From Deltaproteobacteria bacterium (lineage in GTDB: Bacteria; Desulfobacterota_B; Binatia; Binatales; Binataceae): 9,954 bases of DNA. Below the pieces are notes generated by a model, which saw only the letters and a list, made by a program, of their open reading frames with translations, ran no database searches and was not told where the DNA came from. Position 1 is the stretch's first letter; every line of letters starts with the position of its first letter. The DNA lies in NCBI GenBank assembly GCA_021827465.1, contig JAKAVX010000053.1, positions 1-9,954 on the forward strand. The letters run 5' to 3'. Positions 1 through 6,354 of the stretch are shown piece after piece. Both the position numbers and the translations under genes were made by a program.

Positions 1-16
1 CCTCGACCACTCGGGG

Positions 17-64
17 ACACGAAGTCTCAACTGCTTGAAAACACGAAGTCTCACCTGCTTGAAA
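17..64. repeat. two tandem copies of a 24-bp unit
   Basis: Positions 17-40 and 41-64 are adjacent copies of one 24-bp unit that begins ACACGAAGTCTCA and ends CTGCTTGAAA. They differ at a single base (A at 30, C at 54). The repeat lies just beyond the stop of the small minus-strand ORF that starts at 227. Short direct repeats like this occur at ends of some insertion sequences and in iterated protein-binding sites. No transposase reading frame is visible in the window, so its role is open. Confidence 0.85.
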
Positions 65-71
65 AGCTGAC

Positions 72-227
72 TCAGTCGCGGGGGCGGACTGATACGTAGC
101 GGTTGGCGCGCTCGTAGAATCGCCACTGCTTGGCCGCCCACGCTCCGGCGTAGTCCACGTTGATGCGCGCCGAGCGCAATCGCTTTGCCCTCTCCGGCAT
201 CCCCGGGTTCTGCGGGTTGTGGTTCAT
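72..227 (-). CDS. small hypothetical protein, 51 aa
   Basis: An ATG at 227 opens a 51-codon frame ending in TGA at 72-74. The product is basic and rich in Arg, Ala and aromatic residues, and includes the stretches MPERAKRLRSARINVDYAG and WRFYERANRYVSV. This looks more like real protein than random frame. A GGAG lies about 12 nt upstream of the ATG, which is rather far for a ribosome site. The frame is closed upstream by TAA with no other start between. I do not recognise the family. It has no neighbour on the same strand in the window, and the tandem 24-bp repeats lie just past its stop. It could be a small element-encoded protein or the tail of an eroded gene. Confidence 0.35.
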   Translation of the reverse strand: MNHNPQNPGMPERAKRLRSARINVDYAGAWAAKQWRFYERANRYVSVRPRD

Positions 228-428
228 CGCAGGTACGTGATCTCCGAAAACTCGGCCAAATTATGGTGGAGTCCGTCGACTGATGATCCGCGCCGTCTTC
301 ACAAAACGGCACCTCTTCTAAACCCGCGCGCTATTCACTCGGTGGCGCAGTCCCGATTGTGCAGCTTTTCCGCAGCACCTCGGCCGATCTGTACAGCAGA
401 TGGCCAAGCAACAGGATAATATCTCCTC

Positions 429-458
429 TTGCAGCTCGACCTACCTCCCTAACATAAT
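429..458 (+). promoter_or_regulatory. candidate sigma70-type promoter of the 512 operon
   Basis: TTGCAG (429-434) and CATAAT (453-458) are separated by 18 nt and resemble -35 and -10 boxes, with the -10 matching 5 of 6 consensus bases. The -10 lies inside an inverted repeat, CCTAAC (448-453) and GTTAGG (465-470), which could be an operator. The first gene of the plus-strand operon starts about 50 nt downstream. This is pattern matching only. Confidence 0.3.
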
Positions 459-511
459 ACAAGGGTTAGGAGAAACGAGCCGGTTGGAAGATTTGAAGAG
501 AGGATCGTTTT

Positions 512-814
512 ATGCCCGACGATGGCAAAAAATGCGATTTTCCCATATATCACGCTAACATTGTCACGAGCAACTTGAACGCGGATGAGATGACGATGGA
601 ACTGCGTTGGATTGCTCCACACCACAAGGATTGGATGAAAGCCGGGACCGGGGTCACACAAATTCCGCCTCCATCTGTAGAAGACGTGATGGCCACCGAA
701 CCGGTGGCTCGGGTTAGTTTGACTTTTAATGCGGTGCGGGCGTTAAAGCAGTACTTGGATCAAGCGTTCCCAGAAATCGAGAAGTCAAGAAACCCTTCGA
801 GAGGCACAACATGA
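512..814 (+). CDS. DUF3467-like small protein, 100 aa
   Basis: The ATG at 512 has an AGAGG ribosome site at 499-503 with 8-nt spacing. The middle of the protein fits the pattern I know for DUF3467. There is an early HANIVTSN strand (about residues 14-21), an acidic and hydrophobic DEMTMELRW stretch, and a late EPVARVSLTFNAVRALKQYL segment (about 63-82), where DUF3467 proteins typically read PVARVVMSPxHAKxL. The family is small and of unknown biochemical function. The stop overlaps the next start (ATGA, 811-814), so translation is probably coupled. It is the first gene of a three-gene plus-strand cluster that also holds a DUF5678-like protein and a retropepsin-like protease. The family assignment is from remembered motifs. 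Confidence 0.6.
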   Translation: MPDDGKKCDFPIYHANIVTSNLNADEMTMELRWIAPHHKDWMKAGTGVTQIPPPSVEDVMATEPVARVSLTFNAVRALKQYLDQAFPEIEKSRNPSRGTT

Positions 815-1311
815 CCCCAAACACAGCCAACGCTCTTACGGGGAAGATGTCCTGTCCCAAGTTCACGGCCTCGCTGGGATTCTCCAATGCGGCTGAATTG
901 ATGCAGTCCACGGGATCGCGCTTTGAGATCGACATGATCCCAGCATCACAAACCCACCCTAGCGTGTTCATACAGAAGGCTGTTGAGGAGGACGCGCCGC
1001 GAGACATTCTTGGCTACTGCATGCCCTGTCTGAGCGGAGTTCTCTCCGGCGCGGCCGTCGGAGTACAGCGAACAGCTTCGGCGCTTCTATCGAAGCATCG
1101 GAGCAGAGAAATGAGGTTTTACCATGAGCATCCCGAAGCATTTAGCGATCTGATTGGTCATTGGGTAGTGCTTGAAGGCGAAAGCATTGCCGCACAAGGG
1201 ACCGATCCCGTCAGCGTCGTCTCGGAGGCTAGAAAGAAGGGGATACCGGTTCCCTTTATCTTCCGCGTCGAGCCGAAGCGCGGCAAGAGCGAAGGAACTA
1301 TAGGACTCTAG
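811..1311 (+). CDS. protein with C-terminal DUF5678-like domain
   Basis: The open frame from 811 overlaps the previous stop by ATGA and encodes 166 aa. The C-terminal third carries the recognisable part. DLIGHWVVLEGESIAAQGTD followed by VVSEARKKGIPVPFIFRVEP (about residues 113-154) matches the DUF5678 layout of a GxWV strand, a Gly-rich turn, a helix and a final strand. DUF5678 proteins are usually about 60-80 aa and often sit next to retropepsin-like proteases, as here. A second start at 1111 (M101) has an excellent GGAG at 1100-1103 with 7-nt spacing and would give a 66-aa protein of typical family length. The first 100 residues have no recognisable domain, so the real product may be only 1111-1311. 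Its biochemical function is unknown. Confidence 0.6.
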   Translation: MTPNTANALTGKMSCPKFTASLGFSNAAELMQSTGSRFEIDMIPASQTHPSVFIQKAVEEDAPRDILGYCMPCLSGVLSGAAVGVQRTASALLSKHRSREMRFYHEHPEAFSDLIGHWVVLEGESIAAQGTDPVSVVSEARKKGIPVPFIFRVEPKRGKSEGTIGL

Positions 1312-1314
1312 GAC

Positions 1315-1731
1315 GTGGTCTCCGTCGATTACGAGCTTCAAATTCCCTACATTGAGCATGCGGGCAGGCACATTCCTGGAATTGTCGTCGAGCTTCAAAA
1401 TCCGACTGATCCGGATCAGCGCGTTGAGTTGCTCGCCGAGTTAGACTCCGGCGCGGAGTACTCGCTCTTCAGGGGCTCATTGGCTCCAGTACTAGGCCTC
1501 GAGCTTCTAGCGGGAAGCGTCTTCAAATTTAACGCCACGAACAGGTCTTCGATAGAGGCCCGAGTCCACCCTCTCATCATTGCCCACCCGGAGCTGGGCA
1601 GGTTTCGTATGGAATTGAGATTCAGCGTGCAGGACATCAGCCGCGATTTGCTGGGACGCGATTTTTTTGATTTGGTTCAAATCGGCTTCCGGGAGCATCA
1701 TCGTCTAGTTTTTCTAACGCCAAGACCTTGA
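1315..1731 (+). CDS. retropepsin-like aspartyl protease, 138 aa
   Basis: The GTG at 1315 lies 3 nt after the previous stop and has AGGA 9 nt upstream. The protein shows both halves of the retropepsin signature. The catalytic motif AELDSGAEYS has DSGA at residues 44-47, in the usual hydrophobic-hydrophobic-D-S/T-G-A form. The late motif RDLLGRDFFDLVQI (about 110-123) matches the conserved LGRDxL strand near the C-terminus of single-domain aspartyl proteases. At 138 aa it has the size of one lobe, so it would be active only as a dimer. No signal peptide is visible, so it is probably cytoplasmic. It is the third gene of the operon with the DUF3467-like and DUF5678-like genes. The natural substrate is unknown. 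Confidence 0.75.
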   Translation: MVSVDYELQIPYIEHAGRHIPGIVVELQNPTDPDQRVELLAELDSGAEYSLFRGSLAPVLGLELLAGSVFKFNATNRSSIEARVHPLIIAHPELGRFRMELRFSVQDISRDLLGRDFFDLVQIGFREHHRLVFLTPRP

Positions 1732-1758
1732 CGCAGTCTGCTCGCTTCGCCGGGGCTT

Positions 1759-1798
1759 AGACGGCAGCTCGCCGCGACCGTCACGCTCAGGGCCGTCT
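1759..1798 (+). terminator. weak hairpin after the protease operon
   Basis: AGACGGC (1759-1765) pairs with GCCGTCT (1792-1798) and is followed by two more T residues. The loop is long (26 nt) and the T-run is short, so this is at best a weak terminator for the operon ending at 1731. Nothing else is seen between 1732 and 1880. Confidence 0.2.
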
Positions 1799-1880
1799 TT
1801 AGCCTCAACGGTTTTCAACCCGCCCGATATCGCCCTTGTGACGGCGAAACCCCTAAATTTCACTGACACGCCGATACGAG

Positions 1881-1924
1881 TCGGATCCGAAGTCCGATGC
1901 TCTGTCCAGTTGAGCTACGGGCGC
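1881..1924 (-). tRNA. 5' half of tRNA-Arg (anticodon TCG); probable att site
   Basis: Read on the minus strand, 1924-1881 gives a canonical tRNA 5' half. It has a 7-nt acceptor strand GCGCCCG, TA, D-stem GCTC/GAGC around the loop AACTGGACA, and a perfect 5-bp anticodon stem TCGGA/TCCGA. The 7-nt loop CTTCGGA places anticodon TCG at 1890-1888. No variable region, T-arm or 3' acceptor strand follows. The sequence turns into unrelated DNA at about 1880. The tRNA is therefore not functional as it stands. It sits 16 nt beyond the integrase stop, the classic position of an element attachment site inside a tRNA gene. The anticodon stem-loop is a common crossover region for tyrosine integrases. Confidence 0.8.
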
Positions 1925-1939
1925 GCATGGTAAATTTCC

Positions 1940-2296
1940 TTAATGATTTAGCGGATTTATCGCTACTTTCGAAGCGACCGTTGAGGCCAATTTTGCGGTT
2001 GAGTCGGTCGAGTTGGGCATAAGTTGGGCATTCTGTGCACGACTTTCGTTCCTTCCGAGAGACTCCAGCCTGGCGACCACGTCGGAGCTAAGCCGCTGCG
2101 GATTGATGTACCTCCAGTAGTACCGGATGAGGGTCTGAAGGTCCTCGTGACCCATCTGTCGCTGCAGCCAGTCGAGCGGAGCACCCTGCTGAAGCATAAG
2201 CGTCGCGAACGTGTGTCGCGTCTGTTTAAGTGCGCGATACGGAACACCGGCCTGTTTCACGATTTTTGGCCAGACCCGGAAGCTGAAGTTGCGCAC
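1940..2296 (-). pseudogene. tyrosine integrase, C-terminal catalytic part after in-frame TAG
   Basis: This frame continues the integrase directly after the TAG at 2297-2299 and holds the rest of the catalytic domain. ALKQTRHTFATLML carries box II Arg (R27 of this segment), with Lys in place of the first His of HxxR as in many phage integrases. GH at 49-50 is the second conserved His. IRYYWRYI contains the probable nucleophilic Tyr (Y60, ten residues after the His). All box II chemistry lies on this side of the stop. It could only work if TAG were read through or if the two parts assembled. It begins with GTG at 2296 but no ribosome site is evident. Its stop lies 16 nt before the tRNA-Arg fragment. 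Confidence 0.85.
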
Positions 2297-3289
2297 CTAG
2301 ATCGGGCTTCCGACCCCGTTTGGAAAAACGAACTCACTCCCGAGCTCGAACCGTCCGGTTACCCAGCGTCGCTGTTCGAGCAGCGCGTTTCGGACTCGCG
2401 GCAGCATCTCGAGATCGCGGATACCTCTCCTGCTCTTCGGCGAACTCTCGCCATGTATGGTGAGGCTGCGGCGCACGGCGATCACGCCGCGGTCGAAGAA
2501 CACGTTCGACCATCTGAGGCCGAACGCCTCTCCGCGACGCATGCCCGTGAAGAACAGAGTCTCCAAAAGTCGCCGCTCCCAGTCGGCAGGATCGTCTTCC
2601 GAAGCCGACTGCAGAATGCGCACGACTTCGTCCGCCGTGAACGGGCTCAGTTTCTCACCCGGAGCATCTTCAATCGCGCCCTCGTCGGCGAAGCTCTTGT
2701 CCACGTAGAACATTAGGTCCTGGCCGACGTAGAACATTAGGTCCTGGCCGACATGATCGAGGCGGCGTGCCAGCTTCAGAATCGCCCCGAGCTCACGCAA
2801 CGCCATCATTTTGCGTCGCGCGCTTAGCGGGCGTCCCGCCTTCGTCGTCTTCGCGTTCAGTTCGAGTTTGAACGCATTGATGTCGCTGACCTTGATTTCA
2901 CGAAGCAGCATCGTGGCGATTTTGGCCGGTTTGATGTGCGTGCGAAAGATGTCCGTGTACGAATGATGCGTCGAGCGCTTGATCCGGCTCGCGCGCCGCT
3001 CGACCAACCAAACCTTCTCCGCGAAGTCGCCGAGCGTGATCGCCTCATCGGTCTGTAAGCCGAGACGTTTGACTCGCGGGCTATCCGGAAAGCGCTTGGC
3101 GTAATCGAAAGTTCCCGTAGCGATTTCGCGCTCGATCGCTTTCTGGACCTGCTCTCTTGCGAGCGCACGATTCCCGCGATTGTCTTCGAGGCCCAGCGGC
3201 TCGCGAAACTTTCCGCTATGACCGGGCAGTTTGAACCCGATCCTCAGATATTTCTTGCCGTCTTTGGTTACGGTTTCGAGCCACGCCAT
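2297..3289 (-). pseudogene. tyrosine integrase (site-specific recombinase), N-terminal part
   Basis: I chose the ATG at 3289 because GAGGAG lies at 3298-3303 with ideal 8-nt spacing. A TTG at 3370 would extend the frame but lacks a good ribosome site. Residues 1-71 resemble the arm-type DNA-binding domain DUF3596, ending in the tell-tale GTFDYAKRFPDSP. A core-binding SAM-like helical region follows (about 85-180). The start of the catalytic domain includes TGMRRGEAFGLRW with box I Arg (R251) and a beta-hairpin Lys in ESSPKSRRGIR (K285). The frame ends at TAG 2297-2299, before box II. Without that stop the protein would be 449 aa, normal for the family. A 24-bp tandem duplication repeats GQDLMFYV at residues 181-188 and 189-196, another sign of decay. 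It overlaps the upstream excisionase-like frame. Confidence 0.85.
2703..2750. repeat. 24-bp perfect tandem duplication inside the integrase
   Basis: Positions 2703-2726 and 2727-2750 are identical 24-bp units lying head to tail within the integrase gene. The duplication keeps the frame and inserts eight extra residues (a second GQDLMFYV) between the core-binding and catalytic regions. The two units are identical, so the event is likely recent (slippage or misalignment). Confidence 0.9.
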
Positions 3290-3557
3290 CGGTTTCGCTC
3301 CTCGACTCTTCAGAGGGCGCCGTTTGGCCGTCGGACTGGTTTGAATTGGCGCTTGCGGAAGGTCGGCCAAGGATCAGCATCCGCCCATGCACCTCGAAAA
3401 CGCCGTCTTCCTGGCCAATGTCACCGAACCGAATCCAGTTGTAAATGGTCTTGGGGCTCAGGTGCAGCTTCTTCGCCAGTTGCGGGACGGTCAGGTACTC
3501 GCTTTCGTTCTCGATCTGACTGTGTCGTTCGTCCTCTCTCGGCTGATCCTGGCGCAA
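3216..3557 (-). CDS. excisionase-like helix-turn-helix protein
   Basis: EYLTVPQLAKKLHLSPKTIYNW (about residues 20-41) followed by a short wing (GVFEVHGRMLI) is the MerR/excisionase-type helix-turn-helix seen in many Xis-like proteins encoded just upstream of integrases. Such proteins bend DNA at the att site and bias the integrase toward excision. They also bind promoters. The start is uncertain. The only usable codon I find is TTG at 3557, with an AAGGAG (3559-3564) lying almost on top of it. The C-terminal 50 residues are low-complexity, rich in Ser, Glu and Arg, and overlap the integrase start in another frame. The overlap suggests translational coupling to the integrase. Its size (113 aa) is normal for the group. 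Confidence 0.65.
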   Translation of the reverse strand: MRQDQPREDERHSQIENESEYLTVPQLAKKLHLSPKTIYNWIRFGDIGQEDGVFEVHGRMLILGRPSASANSNQSDGQTAPSEESRSETDGVARNRNQRRQEISEDRVQTARS

Positions 3558-3654
3558 ACTCCTTGTGCTGATTCTTAAGCCTTCATTGCAACATCGCGCT
3601 TGTCCTCCACCACGCCGACAGCCGAGTCATCCGCAGCGCGTCGCCATCGTTCGT

Positions 3655-4761
3655 TTAAATCTCTCCGTACGCCAGTTCTGAGTCCTCCAAGGCAGGCTGC
3701 AGTTCCGGCAGCGTCAGCCCCCTGCCCATTAGTTCGCATAGGGCAGCCCACTCGTCGGACGAAAAGTTGAGCGTGATCCCGTTGCTGATGCGGCGAAAGT
3801 TGAACGCCCCGTCGCCTTTCCCCGTGTAGCCGAAAAACTCCCGGCCCCTCCACAATTGTTCGCCTGACGCGAGCGCCTTCAGCATCACGTCAAACTCGCG
3901 AATTACCGGGTACGGCTCCAGCGGATAGAGCACGCGGTGCGGCTCAAGTACGAGCAGCATGGAGAACTCGTTGGTCTCTTCCAGCGCGGTTGAAAGCCGG
4001 AAATTCCCGACGATTACCGGCGGCGGATGCGGTGGGCGCACGCCCGTGAGATCCCTGCGGCTGCCCTCTCGCACTGGCCGATTCTCGAGCAGATAATGGC
4101 CGCGAGCGGCGACCCGAAACAACGTCCGCATGTAGGGTCGCAGCGCTTCGTTCAATGGCTCTGCGCCTCTGAGGGCCTCGTCACGGAACACAACGCAGAG
4201 GTTGCGCCCAACACCGACGGGCAGGCGCGGGTGCGTTTCGTTCGCCCCCACTTGGCTGATCCGTTCGATCCAACGCCGCGACAATTTCAGGACGGCTTCC
4301 AGGTTCACCCCTCTGCCATCTGGATCGGGAAAGTCCCCCAAATTCCCAATGTAATAGTGATCGATCTCAAGAACGTTCTTTTCTCCGCCTCGGACGCCTA
4401 GAGCCGCGATAAACGCCTTCATCAAATCCGCATACGACTCGGCGCTCGGGAGCTGTGGGCCTCCAGTTGTGTGCTCGCAACCCTGTTGAATGTAATAGCC
4501 GAGCACCTGCCACTCGGGTCGCGAAAGGCTCAAACCCTGCTCCCATTTCCTGCGGATGTTAATCAGCGTTTCTATGGGCTTGGCCAGGAGGTCGGCGGCT
4601 TCGATTCTGTCGTCTCCGGCGCTCTCCAGAAATCGCTTTGCCACGTCCGAGATAGATACGGTCTCGCCGTTGGTCCGGCTGATGAGACGTTGTGCGGCCT
4701 CAAGGCGCCGGCGCATGGCGTCCGAGATCCGTACCGATAGGGTCTGCTGCTGGGCCTTCAT
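3655..4761 (-). CDS. hypothetical protein with ribbon-helix-helix-like N-terminus
   Basis: I do not recognise the family. From the ATG at 4761 the product is 368 aa. The frame stays open upstream to a TTG at 4839 and an ATG at 4821, but the extra residues look non-coding. The first 50 residues (QTLSVRISDAMRRRLEAAQ, then SISDVAKRFLESAG) have the strand-helix-helix layout of CopG/MetJ-type DNA-binding domains. The remaining 300 residues are mixed alpha/beta with no membrane segment and no catalytic motif I can name. Features include WERGLSLSRPEWQ-like aromatic stretches and a Pro-rich RPPHPPPVIVG linker at about 240-250. The frame is intact, in contrast to most neighbours. No clear ribosome site is seen. 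It lies upstream of the excisionase-like gene on the same strand with a gap of about 100 nt. A regulatory role in the element is possible but unproven. Confidence 0.6.
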   Translation of the reverse strand: MKAQQQTLSVRISDAMRRRLEAAQRLISRTNGETVSISDVAKRFLESAGDDRIEAADLLAKPIETLINIRRKWEQGLSLSRPEWQVLGYYIQQGCEHTTGGPQLPSAESYADLMKAFIAALGVRGGEKNVLEIDHYYIGNLGDFPDPDGRGVNLEAVLKLSRRWIERISQVGANETHPRLPVGVGRNLCVVFRDEALRGAEPLNEALRPYMRTLFRVAARGHYLLENRPVREGSRRDLTGVRPPHPPPVIVGNFRLSTALEETNEFSMLLVLEPHRVLYPLEPYPVIREFDVMLKALASGEQLWRGREFFGYTGKGDGAFNFRRISNGITLNFSSDEWAALCELMGRGLTLPELQPALEDSELAYGEI

Positions 4762-4960
4762 GGCACAGGAGCTTTGCACACTCGGTTTGCGAATGCAATC
4801 GTCTAAATTGTATCGACACATTTTAACCAGCGAGTTCAAAACGACGGCGCCTCTGGCCTAGTGACCGGGGCGCGCGATCCGTGCGGCCAGTGCGGTGCGA
4901 CCCAATCCCGTAGAGTCGTTTTTCTTGATCAGGTACGCTCGGGCGGTGGTCCCACCTGCC

Positions 4961-5248
4961 ATGCGCGCCGGCCAGTCCCATCGCTCGACCAGCCAGCAGC
5001 AGATCGCCCGCCGCCTCATCAAGCCCGAAGAGGTCCTGCAAGGAACAATTCTGACACCGCCGCCGCGCATTCCGTGCTCCCGCCGCCTCATCAAGCCCGA
5101 AGAGGTCCTGCAAGGGCTGCGCTACGACGAACAGATCGTGCTTATCCAGAACGCTCCGCCGCTCCGCTGCGGGCGCGCCATCTACTTCCGCCGCCCCGAT
5201 AAGCTGATGCGCGTCAAGGGCGGCACGGCCCGCGGGGCTAGGTCATGA
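4961..5248 (+). pseudogene. TraG/VirD4-type coupling protein, C-terminal remnant
   Basis: Only the extreme C-terminus is present. The frame reads GQSHRSTSQQQIARRLIKPE, then RRLIKPEEVLQGLRYDEQIV and APPLRCGRAIYFRRPDKL before TGA at 5246-5248. This matches the end of conjugative coupling proteins (TraG/VirD4 family), where a Leu-rich LxxPEEVxxL helix precedes an IVLxxxxPPLRxxxxxY strand. These hexameric inner-membrane ATPases deliver DNA to a type IV secretion channel. Walker motifs and the membrane segments are absent, because upstream DNA belongs to other features. An internal 72-nt-period duplication repeats the RRLIKPEEVLQG segment, which would disturb the fold. It is evidence that a conjugative element once lay here. 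The 4762-4960 stretch shows nothing further that I can place. Confidence 0.65.
5007..5115. repeat. 37-bp direct repeat with 72-bp period
   Basis: Positions 5007-5043 and 5079-5115 are identical over 37 bp, separated by 35 bp of unique sequence. The period of 72 bp is 24 codons, so the coupling-protein frame is preserved through both copies. This looks like a duplication inside the remnant with later divergence of the spacer, rather than a pair of protein-binding sites. Confidence 0.85.
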
Positions 5249-5267
5249 GCGTGGTGGCGAAAACGAC

Positions 5268-5888
5268 ATGATCCTTACGACCATCTTGCTGACAGCTTTC
5301 ACAGGCCTGCTGGTTGTCGTTGGCGGTTTGCAGGTGTGGTTGTTGTTCGGCACTTTGCGCGCGACTCGCAAGGCCGCTGACGCGGCTAAAATCAGCGCCG
5401 ATGCACTGGTGGACAGCGATCGCGCTTAGCTCGCTTTTAGAGACCCGAAAGTTCTCGACTTAGAACCGATGCCCGTTGCTGGAACGCCCAAAATACCGAG
5501 CGTTAACTACCGGCTCCAAAACTCGGGCAAGAGTCCTGCTTGGCTGCTGCGCTGGAAGGCGCGATTCATAAAAATTAACTCCGAGAAGGAACTACCGACG
5601 GAGCCTCAATAACGAGAACCCTGGGAGTTTCCGAATGGACTGCCGATTGGACCGGGTGGTTTTCGGCCCGAATCCGTCGCGTTGGAGGGTGCGCTTAGCG
5701 AAGGAGAGTTCACGCAGGTGAAGAGTCCGGAGATATTTCTGATTTTTTACGCCTTCGCCGAATACAGGGATGTCTTCAAGCGCACGCATCAAACCCGCTT
5801 GTGCTTGGTTTGGAATGAGCCCTCAGCCTTCGACCATTATCGGGGTTTTCGTTACAGCCGGCCGCCCAACTATAACGAACAGGGGTAG
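5268..5888 (+). pseudogene. membrane-anchored hypothetical protein with two in-frame stops
   Basis: From the ATG at 5268 one reading frame runs 206 codons to TAG at 5886-5888, broken by TAG at 5427-5429 and TAA at 5610-5612. No frameshift is needed. The first 53 residues hold one N-terminal transmembrane helix (ILLTAFTGLLVVVGGLQVWL, about 5-24), then a polar helix RKAADAAKISADALVDSDRA. This is the layout of a common family of uncharacterised proteins with one membrane anchor, whose consensus continues RAW. The first stop therefore probably replaced a Trp codon (TGG to TAG). Later segments NYRLQNSGKSPAWLLRWKA and CLVWNEPSAFDHYRGFRYS look like genuine beta-rich protein. Function is unknown. It lies 20 nt after the coupling-protein remnant and ends just before a strong hairpin. 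Confidence 0.75.
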
Positions 5889-5893
5889 AATCA

Positions 5894-5933
5894 GCGTGCG
5901 CGGCTGAATAGATCAGCCGCGCACGCGCATTTT
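5894..5933. terminator. strong 14-bp hairpin terminator
   Basis: GCGTGCGCGGCTGA (5894-5907) and TCAGCCGCGCACGC (5913-5926) form a perfect 14-bp stem with the 5-nt loop ATAGA. GCATTTT follows on the plus strand. It sits between the plus-strand gene ending at 5888 and the convergent minus-strand ardC remnant ending at 5944. It can serve the plus strand well and probably acts from both sides, although the minus-strand T-run is poor. Confidence 0.75.
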
Positions 5934-5943
5934 ACGTGGCGGC

Positions 5944-6245
5944 TCAATCTTGAGGCTTCACATTCAGGACGTAATGGCACGCGCGCTGCGCCTGGGCGGC
6001 GGCGTGAACGATGCGCTTGCGATCGCTGCGAAGGCGGGATAGCCAGCCCTGAATATAGGCAGCCGAGTTGTAGATCGAGCGGTTCTCGATGCCGGTGATT
6101 CAGCACAGATAGGCCGCGGTCGCCGTTCCGAACGGCGCTGCTTCGTGGATCGATTCGCGATCGAGCCGCTTCGGATGGCCCGTAGCGGCGTAGCTTGCGA
6201 AGCCCGTGCGAGCCACTCACGAGAGGTGACACCCAACTCAGGACG
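5944..6245 (-). pseudogene. decayed ardC-like antirestriction gene, C-terminal fragment
   Basis: The minus strand encodes HPKRLDRESIHEAAPFG, then AAYLC, an in-frame TGA (6100-6102), then ITGIENRSIYNSAAYIQGWL and RKRIVHAAAQAQRA before the stop at 5944-5946. This is the end of the zincin-like peptidase domain of ArdC proteins and aligns with the second copy in the window (from 9593). Relative to that copy it lacks about a dozen residues containing the EExVAEMG metal-ligand helix. Upstream, an 8-nt insertion (a repeated GCTACG) breaks the frame, and the HExxH site survives only as a degenerate LARASQAT. The N-terminal ssDNA-binding domain is missing. The fragment is therefore dead. Its divergence from the other copy argues against a recent duplication. 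Confidence 0.75.
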
Positions 6246-6354
6246 CCATCCCAGCGCGCTCGCCGGCAGCGCTTCAGCAACCGGCCAAGCGTTGAATTAT
6301 AAAGTTCTTATGGTAGTTTAGCCTCTGAGGATAAGGTTCCTAAGTTCTCTATAA

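Noticed and set aside
17..64. CRISPR array
   Set aside because: There are only two units and no spacer between them.
219..419. 66-codon plus-strand frame
   Set aside because: No ribosome site or protein-like pattern. It starts inside the antisense of the small minus-strand ORF.
1036..1113. Short alternative frame reading EYSEQLRRFYRSIGAEK
   Set aside because: It is protein-like but bounded by stops only 26 codons apart with no start. The overlapping 811 frame is longer and continuous.
4807..4812. Minus-strand TACAAT as -10 box for the 4761 gene
   Set aside because: The only -35-like hexamer (TTGAAC) is 21 nt away, too far for a standard promoter.
4823..5113. Minus-strand frame containing a repeated LFGLDEAAG motif
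   Set aside because: The repeat is just the antisense of the duplicated coupling-protein segment. The plus frame gives a recognisable family end.
2297..5612. Stop-codon recoding (TAG as sense) explaining the interrupted integrase and the 5268 gene
   Set aside because: The interrupted frames use TAG, TAA and TGA, other genes here end normally in TAG, and a 1-nt frameshift also occurs. General decay is simpler.
5891..6280. 129-codon minus-strand frame
   Set aside because: It is a shifted frame over the ardC remnant. The neighbouring frame gives the clear ArdC C-terminus.
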